NCBI GenBank assembly: GCA_034440235.1
Contig: JAWXBR010000023.1
Location: forward strand, 1 to 64,000
DNA from: JAWXBR01 sp034440235
GTDB taxonomy: Bacteria; Bacteroidota; Ignavibacteria; Kapaibacteriales; Kapaibacteriaceae
DNA: 64,000 nucleotides
Direction: 5' to 3'
Shown: piece by piece, positions 1 to 8,052 of the stretch
Numbering within the stretch: the first letter of the stretch is position 1
Layout: each line of letters opens with the position of its first letter
Position numbers and translations under genes: made by a program
The notes under the pieces: model-generated
Database searches by the model: none
What the model was told of the DNA's origin: nothing
The model's input: only the letters and a program-made list of their open reading frames with translations

Positions 1-108
1 CTACTTGCTAACTAGCTTCTACTTGCTAACTAGCTTCTACTTGCTAACTAGCTTCTACTTGCTAACTAGCTTCTACTTGCTAACTAGCTTCTACTTGCTG
101 GCAAGCTT
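1..108. repeat. 18-bp tandem array at a gene end (6 copies)
   Basis: Six head-to-tail 18-bp units; five are identical and the sixth (91-108) is the 3' end of the lipoprotein gene on the minus strand and differs at a few bases. Read on the minus strand each unit encodes K-L-(V/A)-S-K-stop, so the gene's last five codons and its stop codon have been copied five times in frame downstream. The array reaches the window edge and may continue beyond it. It is the most amplified example of the gene-end duplications seen throughout this window. Confidence 0.95.
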
Positions 109-717
109 CTTTAGGTCTACTTTCTCTGCTACCGATCGAGCGAATGCCACGTCCTGCTTTTCAGCTTCGACGTTGAGAATGAATCGACCGCCGAGGCCGT
201 ACATGAGCGTCGTGTTTTTCGTTGATTTTTCGAAGCGCTCATGGCCGTTAATCATAGGGTCGCCAGTTTGGAACGTACCCGATGTTTCGTCCTTGTTGTC
301 TACGCGCCATTTCATTCCAAATATGGCACCCATCGATGCATACCCCATGGTGCCGTTGTTGTAATCTGTCAGCTGCAGTTTTATCGTTGCACCGTCGGCT
401 CGTCTGTATACCCGCGAGGCTTGTGAAAAAGAGAACCCGGGCATATCTGTACTTGAAGTTTCTGGCTCCTCTGCGGTATACCCGGATATGTCTGCTGGTA
501 GATATGCCTTCAACTCTTCGACGGGCAGGGAGACGGTGTCGCCCTTAGCTCTGCGCTCTTCGCGTCGTTTTTCGACGACATCCTGCGTGGCCTGGGCGTC
601 TTTGGCTGACTCTGCAAGATTCTCCATGCTTTTGAGTCCCTGAGCTGCCTCGTCCAACTTGCCACCACATCCTGTAAGAATTGCACCAACCAAAAGAAAA
701 GCTGCCAACGTCTTCAT
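91..717 (-). CDS. Putative lipoprotein, unknown function
   Basis: 208 residues. I chose the ATG at 717 because it follows a GGAG ribosome site and opens directly with a lipoprotein signal peptide (MKTLAAFLLVGAILTGC; lipobox LTGC, Cys 17). The alternative upstream start lacks this logic. The first 60 mature residues are charged and helix-prone (KSMENLAESAKDAQ, VVEKRREERRAKGD), then a mixed alpha/beta region with a conserved-looking stretch YRRADGATIKLQLTDYNNG. I do not recognise the family; the layout resembles small transmembrane-regulator-like or periplasmic lipoproteins of Bacteroidota. The protein should sit in the inner or outer membrane facing the periplasm. Its end (KKLASK) lies in the sixth unit of an 18-bp tandem array. 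The neighbour at 836 is divergent. Confidence 0.8.
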   Translation of the reverse strand: MKTLAAFLLVGAILTGCGGKLDEAAQGLKSMENLAESAKDAQATQDVVEKRREERRAKGDTVSLPVEELKAYLPADISGYTAEEPETSSTDMPGFSFSQASRVYRRADGATIKLQLTDYNNGTMGYASMGAIFGMKWRVDNKDETSGTFQTGDPMINGHERFEKSTKNTTLMYGLGGRFILNVEAEKQDVAFARSVAEKVDLKKLASK

Positions 718-835
718 ATGGTCTCCACGTATGTAGTACAAAACCAGCAATGCCTGCAATATGTAACTTTCAAGAACAGAATCGAGTTGGGATTGCGATT
801 AAAGGGTCTTAACAGTCATAATAAGGACTATCATC

Positions 836-3745
836 ATGCGTAAAATTCTATACCTGGCTTCAGTGCTTTGCATCGTTTGTTCGACGTCCGTTCGGACGAT
901 GGACGGAGGCTCTGCGCGGTTTTACTCGAGTCCGATTGCCACCGGAACCACCCTCAGCCCCTCTGTCTTAAGCCCCCTACACGCTGCCAATGCAAACAAT
1001 TCCGGCTCGGTTATTTACATCCGATACAAGGGCTATACATGTAGTCACTGTGTGCGGCAGCTACGCTATCTGAACGAACATGCCGACGCACTCAAGCGAT
1101 TAGGCGTGAGTATCGTTGCGTTCAGTAGCGACGATGATGCTACATCGAACAAGATGATCGCTGCCCAAGGATTGAAAACCGACGTCATCCACGTTGTGAG
1201 CGATTCTGACAACGACCTAGCGCGCACGATTGGAGCCTTGCGCGTAGAAAACGACACAGCACGCGATTTACATGCAGCGCTCGTTGTGCGTAACGGCGTG
1301 CTGACCTTCGCCGCATATACCGACGAGCCGTTCATGGATGTCGAACGACTCATCAGCATGGCCACAGACCGTACCCGCACTGGCACCGCTACAGGCAGTG
1401 CAGCCAACAATGTCGCCGATAACACTGATTCTGAATTCGGTAAGGGGGCTGCCTTCGGCAGCGGGCTCCGCTCGTACGCGAATGGCTTCACTGTCCGCAC
1501 GATTGCGACCGCCGCAGACGGTGTGCGCGAACCAAAAGACCTCGACTTCAACAGTAGTCCCCTACACCCGAATGACTTGTGGGTGGTGCTTGCCGAGCCG
1601 AACGGACATGCCATGCTTATTGTTCACGATGCCGATAAAGCGTCGCAAGTAATTCGTCGCAAGAAAGACTCTCGCGCATCGCACTTTATGTGGCGCACAC
1701 AAGCACTAGCGTTCGGAGAGAATGGAACGTTTGGTACGGCGCAAAACGGAGAGCCTGGGAATGGCGACCGCGACTATCAATTCATGGGTCCGTCTTTATG
1801 GAGTAGCGACACGGCCATCTTCGCTTCGAAGTATCAAAACGATGATAATATGCTGGCCAGCCACCTCGACATGCTACACCAGAATGCGTATTGCCTGGGC
1901 ATTGCCCACGAACGCGATAACGTGTACTGGATTTCTGATGCTCTGCATAAGAGAATCGGACGTTATGATTTCCGCGATCCGCATGAAGTGGGTGGAACCG
2001 ATCACCGCGATGGAGAGATTCGCAACTACACCAATGCAACGATTACGACATCAGAGCACGGACGTGCCGCGCACATGGACTTCGATGATGCAAAGCAATG
2101 GCTGTATTACATCAACCCGGGCGCGAACGCTGTAATGCGACTTGATACACGCACTGGCAAGGATGTTGGAGCACTGTCGACAACACCTCAGAGCGACGAA
2201 AACCTCACGCTATTCCGAAATTTTAGCGGTGCCACGGTACAGCCCGTTATGCAGCTTACGAAAGACGTACGTCCGGTCGGACTCGACATCGTAGGCAACC
2301 ACCTCATCATCGGCAACACCGACGGTACTATACTTGTTTATGATATCGGCGGAGCGTTACCTACGCTGAAGCATACGTTGAACGTTGCACCGATGGTTGT
2401 AGGTGGCGTTACTGTTGGCCCAGACGGACGCATCTGGTTCGTAGATCCGGTAAACGCAACAGTCAACGTCGTAGACCCCGATCTCAAAGAATCGATCGTT
2501 GCAACAGACGTCGCACGCGTTACAGCTACGGCAGTGAAAATGTCCATGGTACACGGCATCGTTCGTCCGAACTGCGACATTGCGTCGTACCGAATCTCTA
2601 CAGAAGCGCCCAAGGGCTGGACAATTGTCAGTCCAGACTCCGTTACAGTTACTGCAGCAGGCTCGCCTGACTTTACTGTTACGGCAACACCAGACAGCAC
2701 AGCACTTACCGGACAGCTTACGGTTCGCGCTACCTCGAAAGACGGAAGCGTACTAACAACTCACGTCCTTATTTCGCGATCCGACCTACGTCGTGTTCTT
2801 GTAGACGACGCTACCACAGAAGGCTTCGACTTTGTTGATGCAGTTGCACAGACTGCTCGCAAGGGCTACAGTCCGATGACATCCGACATATTCCTTCGCC
2901 TTATTGATAGTATACCTGACATACAAACGGTTGTTTGGAATGCAGGAAGTTTTGGTGAGATAAACACCGTAGAAGATGCCATTCTCAATTATCTGGTCGG
3001 TGCCGGACGTGAGGTAATGCTCGTTGCAGACGATCCTTTGCTGTTGCGTACAGACCTTCCTGACGCAAGCGCATTCTTTTCGCTCTTTGGCTCAAGCCTA
3101 TTGGGTGCCGATGTGCCAAGTGGCAACGACGATGGCCGACGTGTCTTGCAGGGAGCCCCAGGCGATCCTATCACGGGCGGCATGACTGGCATCGAATGCG
3201 AACTACCTCGCTTGAACCACACGCGCGGCAATCAGTACGTTCCTAACGTCAAACTCAGCCTTGACAAACCCAATGCGTTTGGAGTGTTGAAGCGTAGCAA
3301 CAACACCATTACTACAGCCATCCGATACGACGCAACCAGTTACCGTACTGTCCTCTGTGGCATAAACGCCGCACGTTTTCTCGATGCTTCTGAACGGACA
3401 ACCTTCCTTGATAAATCTATTGCCTGGCTCGAGTTGGCCGAGACCCCTATCCCCACTACCGGAGTCGCATCGGAAGTAGTAGTTGCGCCCGTGGGCCAGT
3501 TGCAGACAGTCGGACCCAACCCATTCAGCGACCTTACAAAGGTGCGTGTAACGACAACAACACCGTATGCCGACATTGCGCTCTACAGCATTGCCGGACA
3601 GCGTATTGCAACATTATGGCAAGGGGCTGTTGAAGGGTCTGTCGATCTTGACGTTAACGGACGATCTATCTCGAACGGCACGTATTACGTCATCATGCGA
3701 TCGGGTGGTACGATAAGTCACTGTACCATCATCAAACGCAACTAA
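836..3745 (+). CDS. T9SS-sorted secreted protein, thioredoxin-like plus propeller
   Basis: 969 residues with an N-terminal signal peptide (MRKILYLASVLCIVC). Residues about 58-175 look like a redoxin/thioredoxin fold with a CSHC motif at 69-72 (IRYKGYTCSHCVRQL). Residues about 215-560 look like an NHL/WD-type beta-propeller (repeated VYDIGG, GPDGRIWFVDP, VNVVDPDLKES). Residues about 560-660 form an Ig-like or filamin-like sandwich, and 675-880 resemble a class-I glutamine-amidotransferase/ThuA-like Rossmann domain (RRVLVDDATTEGFDF, REVMLVADDPLLL). The last ~80 residues are a typical T9SS type-A sorting domain (VGPNPFSDLTKVRV ... NGTYYVIMRSGG). The start has AAGGA upstream. Likely exported through the outer membrane and anchored on the cell surface. 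The thioredoxin-plus-Rossmann plan recurs in the protein at 50384. Substrate and role unknown. Confidence 0.85.
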   Translation: MRKILYLASVLCIVCSTSVRTMDGGSARFYSSPIATGTTLSPSVLSPLHAANANNSGSVIYIRYKGYTCSHCVRQLRYLNEHADALKRLGVSIVAFSSDDDATSNKMIAAQGLKTDVIHVVSDSDNDLARTIGALRVENDTARDLHAALVVRNGVLTFAAYTDEPFMDVERLISMATDRTRTGTATGSAANNVADNTDSEFGKGAAFGSGLRSYANGFTVRTIATAADGVREPKDLDFNSSPLHPNDLWVVLAEPNGHAMLIVHDADKASQVIRRKKDSRASHFMWRTQALAFGENGTFGTAQNGEPGNGDRDYQFMGPSLWSSDTAIFASKYQNDDNMLASHLDMLHQNAYCLGIAHERDNVYWISDALHKRIGRYDFRDPHEVGGTDHRDGEIRNYTNATITTSEHGRAAHMDFDDAKQWLYYINPGANAVMRLDTRTGKDVGALSTTPQSDENLTLFRNFSGATVQPVMQLTKDVRPVGLDIVGNHLIIGNTDGTILVYDIGGALPTLKHTLNVAPMVVGGVTVGPDGRIWFVDPVNATVNVVDPDLKESIVATDVARVTATAVKMSMVHGIVRPNCDIASYRISTEAPKGWTIVSPDSVTVTAAGSPDFTVTATPDSTALTGQLTVRATSKDGSVLTTHVLISRSDLRRVLVDDATTEGFDFVDAVAQTARKGYSPMTSDIFLRLIDSIPDIQTVVWNAGSFGEINTVEDAILNYLVGAGREVMLVADDPLLLRTDLPDASAFFSLFGSSLLGADVPSGNDDGRRVLQGAPGDPITGGMTGIECELPRLNHTRGNQYVPNVKLSLDKPNAFGVLKRSNNTITTAIRYDATSYRTVLCGINAARFLDASERTTFLDKSIAWLELAETPIPTTGVASEVVVAPVGQLQTVGPNPFSDLTKVRVTTTTPYADIALYSIAGQRIATLWQGAVEGSVDLDVNGRSISNGTYYVIMRSGGTISHCTIIKRN

Positions 3746-3805
3746 CACTCACACACGTTCGACGAACCTCTACACAGTTCTGCGACTGAACTCTCCACGG
3801 TTTTT

Positions 3806-6064
3806 ATGGCCCGTCAAGTAACCAAGCGACGCTCTAACTCTCCGGTGCATGCCGATCATACATTAGGCACAGACCAGGAGGCAGACCTTGCGCTGTTATT
3901 GCGTGAGGGCAAGTCGCATTTAGCGCGATTTAACGCGGATATGGTTACGCGAGCATTTCGGTTTTGTGTTGAAGCGCATAAGCAAGACGTGCGTGCCAGT
4001 GGTGAACCGTACTACACACATCCGTTGCAAGTCGCACTGATTGTTATTCGTGAAATTCCGCTCGATGATGTAAGTGTTGCGGCGGCGCTGCTGCACGATG
4101 TTGTAGAGGACACGACCTATTCGCTGAAGGATGTGCGAGAAGAATTCGGCGCCGAGGTAGCAGAGATCGTTGATGGTGCGACGAAAATCAGCGACGTGTT
4201 CGAGAGTCGTGAAATAACGCAGGCCGAGAACTATCGCAAGCTGTTATTGTCGCTCGTAAATGATGTGCGCGTAATTCTTGTGAAGTTCGCCGATCGACTT
4301 CACAACATGCGCACAATAGATGTGCTGCCACGTGAACGTCAGGAGCGCATGGCGCGTGAGACAATGGAAATTTATGCTCCATTCGCTCATAGGTTTGGTT
4401 TAGGAAATATTAAATGGGAGCTCGAGGATCTTTCATTCAAGGTCCTTAACCACTCAGCCTACGACGACATAAAAAGACAACTGAGCTCTACACGCGAAGA
4501 ACGCGAAGATTTTATCGATCGGTTTGCAAAACCTATTGCAGACAGGCTTGTAGAGCATAGCCTGAAATATGAGATAAGTGGACGTCCGAAGCACTTGTAC
4601 AGCATCTACAAAAAGATGGTTACGCAAGGCAAGACACTCGATGAGCTCTACGATTTACTTGCAGTGCGCATTATTCTTGAGACTGCAGACAACAACGATT
4701 GCTTCCTGGCATACGGCATTGTAAGCGAGATCTACACACCCGTGCCTGAGCGTTTCAAGAACTACATCAGCGTGCCCAAAAAGAACGGCTATCAATCGAT
4801 ACATACGACTGTTATTAGCAACGATGGCAAACGTGTCGAGGTGCAAATTCGAACGCGTGCAATGCACGAATTTGCCGAACGCGGTGTTGCAGCGCACTTC
4901 AGGTACAAAGTGCAATCGGGTGCAACTGCATCGTGGATAGACAGCAAGGATCTCGAAGAGTGGGCGTCGTGGGTGCGCGATGTTTTTGAAAACGTTGGCG
5001 AAGATGCTGCGTCGCAACTGCTCGAGTCGTTCAAGCTCAACCTCTATCAGGATGAGATTTACATCTTTACTCCTAAGGGTGATTTACGAATCCTTCCGAA
5101 GGGTGCAACACCCATCGACTTTGCATTTGACATTCACTCGCAGGTCGGAGCGCGGTGTATCGGTGCGAAGGTAAACGGACGTATTGTGCCATTAGACCAC
5201 ACGCTTAAAACGGGCGACCAGGTCGAAATTCTTACCTCCAAAAATCAGACTCCGAACCGCGACTGGGAACGCATAGCCATAACACACAAGGCCAAGACAC
5301 ACATCCGGCGCATCTTGAACGAAGATCGTCGTGCGCGTGTGGCAGAAGGCAAAGAGATTTGGGATAAGCGCGCAAAGAAGGTGAACATCCACCTGAACGA
5401 AGATGATCTTGAAAAAATTCTGTTGCAGATGAAGTACGACAGTAGACAGGAATTTTATTTTGCGCTGGGCACCGGAACGCTAACACCCGAAGCAGCTTCC
5501 GATCAGATCCTTGAGAGGGTGCAGCCGAAGGGTGCACCCGAAGCCCCGTTACCGCACACCGATTTTGGGTTTGAGCAATACTCTGGTCAGACACGCGAGA
5601 ATGCTAATGGAATTTATATTGTTGGCGAAGGCATCTCATCTGCGAAGGTCATGTTCTCCTATGCACGTTGCTGCAACCCCGTGCCGGGCGACCCCATTGT
5701 TGGCATCGTCACCATCGGCAGTGGAATTAAAGTGCACCGCGTATCGTGTCAGAACATCGCCGATCTACAGGACAAGTTGCGCGCACGTCTCGTCGAGCTC
5801 GAATGGAGCAAAAAGCGCAAGGGCGAATTCCTTGCCGCCGTCAAAATCACCGGCGACGACCGTCCCGGAATGCTGAACGACATTACGAGTGCAGTCATCT
5901 CGATTAACAACACCAACATCCGCGGCGTGAACATCGATGCGTACGACTCGATGTTCGAGGGCATCCTTACAGTCTACGTTCAAGATTTAGCACATCTCGA
6001 CAGGGTTTTCGACAAGATTCGTCGCATCAAGGGCGTCAGCACCGTCGAACGCTTCGAAGGATAA
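3806..6064 (+). CDS. rel: Bifunctional (p)ppGpp synthetase/hydrolase Rel
   Basis: 752 residues, the usual length of long RelA/SpoT homologues. It makes and degrades the alarmone (p)ppGpp in the cytoplasm in response to starvation. Domains in order: HD hydrolase (about 50-200; intact LLHDVVEDT with His 97-Asp 98, so hydrolysis should be active), synthetase (about 245-360; KNYISVPKKNGYQSIHTTV and YDLLAVRIIL), TGS (about 405-465; IYIFTPKGDLRILPKGATPIDFAF), a zinc-finger/conserved-cysteine region (SYARCCNPVPGD) and a C-terminal ACT domain (DRPGMLNDITSAV). Because both catalytic domains look intact it is the bifunctional Rel type, not an E. coli RelA-type synthetase. Start ATG at 3806. It stands alone, followed by nuoJ after a spacer with a duplicated gene end. 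Confidence 0.97.
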   Translation: MARQVTKRRSNSPVHADHTLGTDQEADLALLLREGKSHLARFNADMVTRAFRFCVEAHKQDVRASGEPYYTHPLQVALIVIREIPLDDVSVAAALLHDVVEDTTYSLKDVREEFGAEVAEIVDGATKISDVFESREITQAENYRKLLLSLVNDVRVILVKFADRLHNMRTIDVLPRERQERMARETMEIYAPFAHRFGLGNIKWELEDLSFKVLNHSAYDDIKRQLSSTREEREDFIDRFAKPIADRLVEHSLKYEISGRPKHLYSIYKKMVTQGKTLDELYDLLAVRIILETADNNDCFLAYGIVSEIYTPVPERFKNYISVPKKNGYQSIHTTVISNDGKRVEVQIRTRAMHEFAERGVAAHFRYKVQSGATASWIDSKDLEEWASWVRDVFENVGEDAASQLLESFKLNLYQDEIYIFTPKGDLRILPKGATPIDFAFDIHSQVGARCIGAKVNGRIVPLDHTLKTGDQVEILTSKNQTPNRDWERIAITHKAKTHIRRILNEDRRARVAEGKEIWDKRAKKVNIHLNEDDLEKILLQMKYDSRQEFYFALGTGTLTPEAASDQILERVQPKGAPEAPLPHTDFGFEQYSGQTRENANGIYIVGEGISSAKVMFSYARCCNPVPGDPIVGIVTIGSGIKVHRVSCQNIADLQDKLRARLVELEWSKKRKGEFLAAVKITGDDRPGMLNDITSAVISINNTNIRGVNIDAYDSMFEGILTVYVQDLAHLDRVFDKIRRIKGVSTVERFEG

Positions 6065-6100
6065 GGGTAAGGGGCTGATGGATTAGCACAAGGGGCTTAT
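6059..6100 (+). repeat. Gene-end tandem duplication after rel (2 x 21 bp)
   Basis: Two adjacent 21-bp units, 6059-6079 and 6080-6100, match at about 16 of 21 positions. The first contains the rel stop codon. Both contain the octamer AAGGGGCT (6069-6076 and 6090-6097). Period is a multiple of 3. Confidence 0.7.
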
Positions 6101-6136
6101 ATTCGCCTTATTGCTCAAGTCGCTGGGGTCTCTGCA

Positions 6137-6649
6137 TTGGCACTACAACCAATCCTGTTTCTGTTGTTCGCATTAGGTGCTGTGGTATCGGCTGTGTTAA
6201 CTGTAACACGACGAAATCCGGTCAGTTCTGCGATGTCGCTTATTGGACACTTCTTTATGCTGTCTGGGCTCTATCTGACGCTTGAAGCGCAGTTTGTGGC
6301 CGCAGTACAAGTGCTGGTGTATGCTGGTGCCATTATGGTACTGGTAATTTTTGTGATCATGCTTTTGAACCTCGGCCGTGAAAAAGCGTTGAACGAAAAA
6401 GTCAACCTGCGCTCGGTGCTTGGCACAATCATCGGCGCTGTGTTTGCAATTCAGGTTGTTATCGTGCTAGTAGCACGACCGACTGAGCGCCTTCAGCTTG
6501 CTCCGAATGCCGTTGCCATCGGTACAACAGAGAGCATCGGCACCTCGCTTTTCACGACCTACCTTTTCCCATTCGAAGCAATCTCGTTGCTTCTGCTGGC
6601 AGCTCTCATAGGTTCGGTAATCCTCGCAAAACGTCACGTCGAGAACTAG
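6137..6649 (+). CDS. nuoJ: NADH-quinone oxidoreductase subunit J
   Basis: 170 residues, a membrane subunit of complex I (NDH-1) that contributes to the proton-pumping arm. The sequence shows about five transmembrane segments and the typical NuoJ stretch SAMSLIGHFFMLSGLYLTLEAQFVAAVQVLVYAGAIM (positions about 31-68), then VILAKRHVEN at the end. The only plausible start is TTG at 6137 (MALQPILFLL after initiation); no ATG precedes it in frame and the upstream ribosome site is weak (GGGGT). It lies 3 bp from nuoK, so the two are co-transcribed. Normally nuoJ and nuoK follow nuoHI and precede nuoLMN; here only the pair is present, and nuoAB is 14 kb away. Confidence 0.95.
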   Translation: MALQPILFLLFALGAVVSAVLTVTRRNPVSSAMSLIGHFFMLSGLYLTLEAQFVAAVQVLVYAGAIMVLVIFVIMLLNLGREKALNEKVNLRSVLGTIIGAVFAIQVVIVLVARPTERLQLAPNAVAIGTTESIGTSLFTTYLFPFEAISLLLLAALIGSVILAKRHVEN

Positions 6650-6652
6650 ACT

Positions 6653-6967
6653 ATGCTCCCCACAACCATCCCCCTCGACTGGTACCTGATACTCTCGGCA
6701 GTCCTATTCGTAATCGGCGTCATTGGCGTCATAACGCGCCGGAATGCAATCATCATTTTTATGTCCATAGAGCTCATGTTAAATGCCGTGAACCTCACCA
6801 TGGTGGCGTTTTCGTCCTATAATGGCAACATCGCTGGTCAGATGTTTGTGTTCTTCATCATGGCAGTAGCAGCGGCTGAAGCTGCAGTAGGTCTGGCTAT
6901 TGTTCTGTCGCTGTTCCGAAATAAACAGACGGTGTATGTCGACGAAGTAAACGTTATGAAGTGGTAG
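6653..6967 (+). CDS. nuoK: NADH-quinone oxidoreductase subunit K
   Basis: 104 residues, normal for NuoK, a three-helix membrane subunit of complex I homologous to MrpC antiporter subunits. Family signatures are clear: GVITRRNAIIIFMSIELMLNAVNLTMVAFS with the conserved membrane Glu, and a second conserved region FFIMAVAAAEAAVGLAIVLSLFRNK. Starts with ATG 3 bp after the nuoJ stop. A stem-loop with T-run overlaps its stop codon and probably ends the transcript, so the nuoJK unit has no following nuo genes. Confidence 0.96.
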   Translation: MLPTTIPLDWYLILSAVLFVIGVIGVITRRNAIIIFMSIELMLNAVNLTMVAFSSYNGNIAGQMFVFFIMAVAAAEAAVGLAIVLSLFRNKQTVYVDEVNVMKW

Positions 6968-6999
6968 AATACATTTATTATGTGGCATACCACTTTTTT
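6959..6999 (+). terminator. Probable intrinsic terminator after nuoK
   Basis: An 8-bp outer stem (AAGTGGTA with TACCACTT), an internal loop and a small inner stem (ACAT/ATGT) are followed by a run of T at 6994-6999. The outer stem starts inside the last nuoK codons. Supports transcription ending after nuoK. Confidence 0.6.
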
Positions 7000-7043
7000 A
7001 CCTATTTTTCACAAAACGTAGAATACGACACAAAAGGCTCAGA

Positions 7044-7538
7044 ATGAAAACGCTCGTCATCGTTGTCTTTACGCTACTCATCGTCCTCTCCGCATGTACA
7101 ACAGAGCCTGTGGAGTTCTCGGCCCAACAACTAACAGTTCAGGAGCTGAACACGTCGCCCGGATACGCGTGGTTTCCGACAGAAGTGAACCTGTACGCAC
7201 CAAATACATCGATGGTAGATTCCGTACGCACAACATTCGATGCTTCGACGCAGAAGGTCGCAATTTTTGTCAAGCCGGGATGTTCATGCAGAGGTACAAT
7301 GCGCTTGTTCCCACAGATCATGAAGACGCTCATTGCTGCCGATGTAGATATGTCGAAGGTTGAAGTGTGGTCGATGCGCGGTATTACCGACAAACATCCC
7401 TACCAGCCAACAATCACCATAACCGACCTGCCATCTGTCTACGTCTTTCGTAACAACGTAATTGTTGCTGAAGTGCATGATGGCAACTACAGTGATACCA
7501 ACGCTGACACACTCATTGCAACTGCTCTCGCTCGTTAA
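7044..7538 (+). CDS. Thioredoxin-like lipoprotein
   Basis: 164 residues with a lipoprotein signal peptide (MKTLVIVVFTLLIVLSAC, lipobox LSAC, Cys 18). The mature part has a beta-strand leading into a cysteine motif KPGCSCRGTMRLFPQIM (Cys 80 and Cys 82, a CxC rather than CxxC), and later a cis-Pro region DLPSVYVFRNN followed by VIVAEVHDGNY, as in thioredoxin-fold proteins. This suggests a periplasmic membrane-anchored redox or thiol-handling protein. A CxC motif occurs in some disulfide isomerase-like and copper-handling proteins, so the exact activity cannot be assigned. It is followed by a UmuD-like gene on the same strand. The gene end is duplicated. Confidence 0.75.
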   Translation: MKTLVIVVFTLLIVLSACTTEPVEFSAQQLTVQELNTSPGYAWFPTEVNLYAPNTSMVDSVRTTFDASTQKVAIFVKPGCSCRGTMRLFPQIMKTLIAADVDMSKVEVWSMRGITDKHPYQPTITITDLPSVYVFRNNVIVAEVHDGNYSDTNADTLIATALAR

Positions 7539-7571
7539 ACACATTCGCTATCGCTCGTTAACACATTCCGG
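7528..7571 (+). repeat. Gene-end tandem duplication (2 x ~23 bp)
   Basis: The segment starting TCGCTCGTTAA at 7528, containing the stop codon, recurs at 7551 with one missing A and a few changes. Period 23 bp, not a multiple of 3. Together the copies fill the spacer before the next gene. Confidence 0.8.
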
Positions 7572-7579
7572 GGGGAATC

Positions 7580-7993
7580 ATGATTTCGAAACTTGCTGCT
7601 GATGATGGAACCACAATCCGCTTTTTCCTCGGAGCCGCACCGTGTGGTATTGCTCCTGTCGTAGAAGAAGAAAGCACCGAGCTAAACTTTACGAGGTTTT
7701 GGGTACCCAATCCACGCGATGCGTATAGTGTAATAGCTACTGGCGACTCGATGGAAGAAGCAAGAATTTATGCTGGCGATATGCTAGTAATTGATGCGGG
7801 AATGGAAGTCCGTGATGGTTTGATAGTAGTAGCGTGGTTGAATGGCGACTTAACGGTAAAGCGCTTGGCGCATGATGCGAGCGGACATATGATGCTCGTT
7901 CCTGAGAACCGTAAATACGCTCCGATTGTAATCGGAGAACACGACGATATTCGAGTGCTTGGCGTTGTAACGAGCGTTCACCGCAAGCTCTAG
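7580..7993 (+). CDS. UmuD-like S24-family autoprotease, no adjacent umuC
   Basis: 137 residues, almost the length of E. coli UmuD (139). Visible: a Cys-Gly self-cleavage site (AAPCGIAP, Cys 22-Gly 23), the catalytic Ser in ATGDSMEEARIYAGD (Ser 57) and the catalytic Lys in DLTVKRL (Lys 94). The spacing matches UmuD (C24-G25, S60, K97). UmuD, after RecA-stimulated cleavage, forms part of translesion polymerase V. No N-terminal HTH is present, so it is not LexA. A very strong ribosome site (GGGGGGAA) precedes the ATG. umuC normally follows directly, but the next gene is a DUF4397 secreted protein. It may partner with a polymerase elsewhere or be a standalone S24 protein; no LexA box was recognised. 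Confidence 0.85.
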   Translation: MISKLAADDGTTIRFFLGAAPCGIAPVVEEESTELNFTRFWVPNPRDAYSVIATGDSMEEARIYAGDMLVIDAGMEVRDGLIVVAWLNGDLTVKRLAHDASGHMMLVPENRKYAPIVIGEHDDIRVLGVVTSVHRKL

Positions 7994-8036
7994 TGCTTGT
8001 CGATGTAGCTGGCGTACACCTCAAGCTCTAATTCTT
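7974..8036 (+). repeat. Gene-end duplication after umuD-like gene (period 38)
   Basis: The last codons and stop of the gene (7974-7998, core CAAGCTCTA) recur at 8012-8036 with four substitutions. Period 38 bp, out of frame. The second copy ends just before the ribosome site of the next gene. Confidence 0.8.
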
Positions 8037-8052
8037 TTTTGGAGCATTGTGT

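Noticed and set aside
1..108. CRISPR array
   Set aside because: Units are directly adjacent with no spacers; same for the 28-bp and 35-bp arrays and the folD minisatellite.
5..364. Plus-strand reading frame with repeated LTSFYL at its start
   Set aside because: It is the antisense of the 18-bp array and the lipoprotein gene; repetition comes from the DNA repeat and no ribosome site or family is seen.
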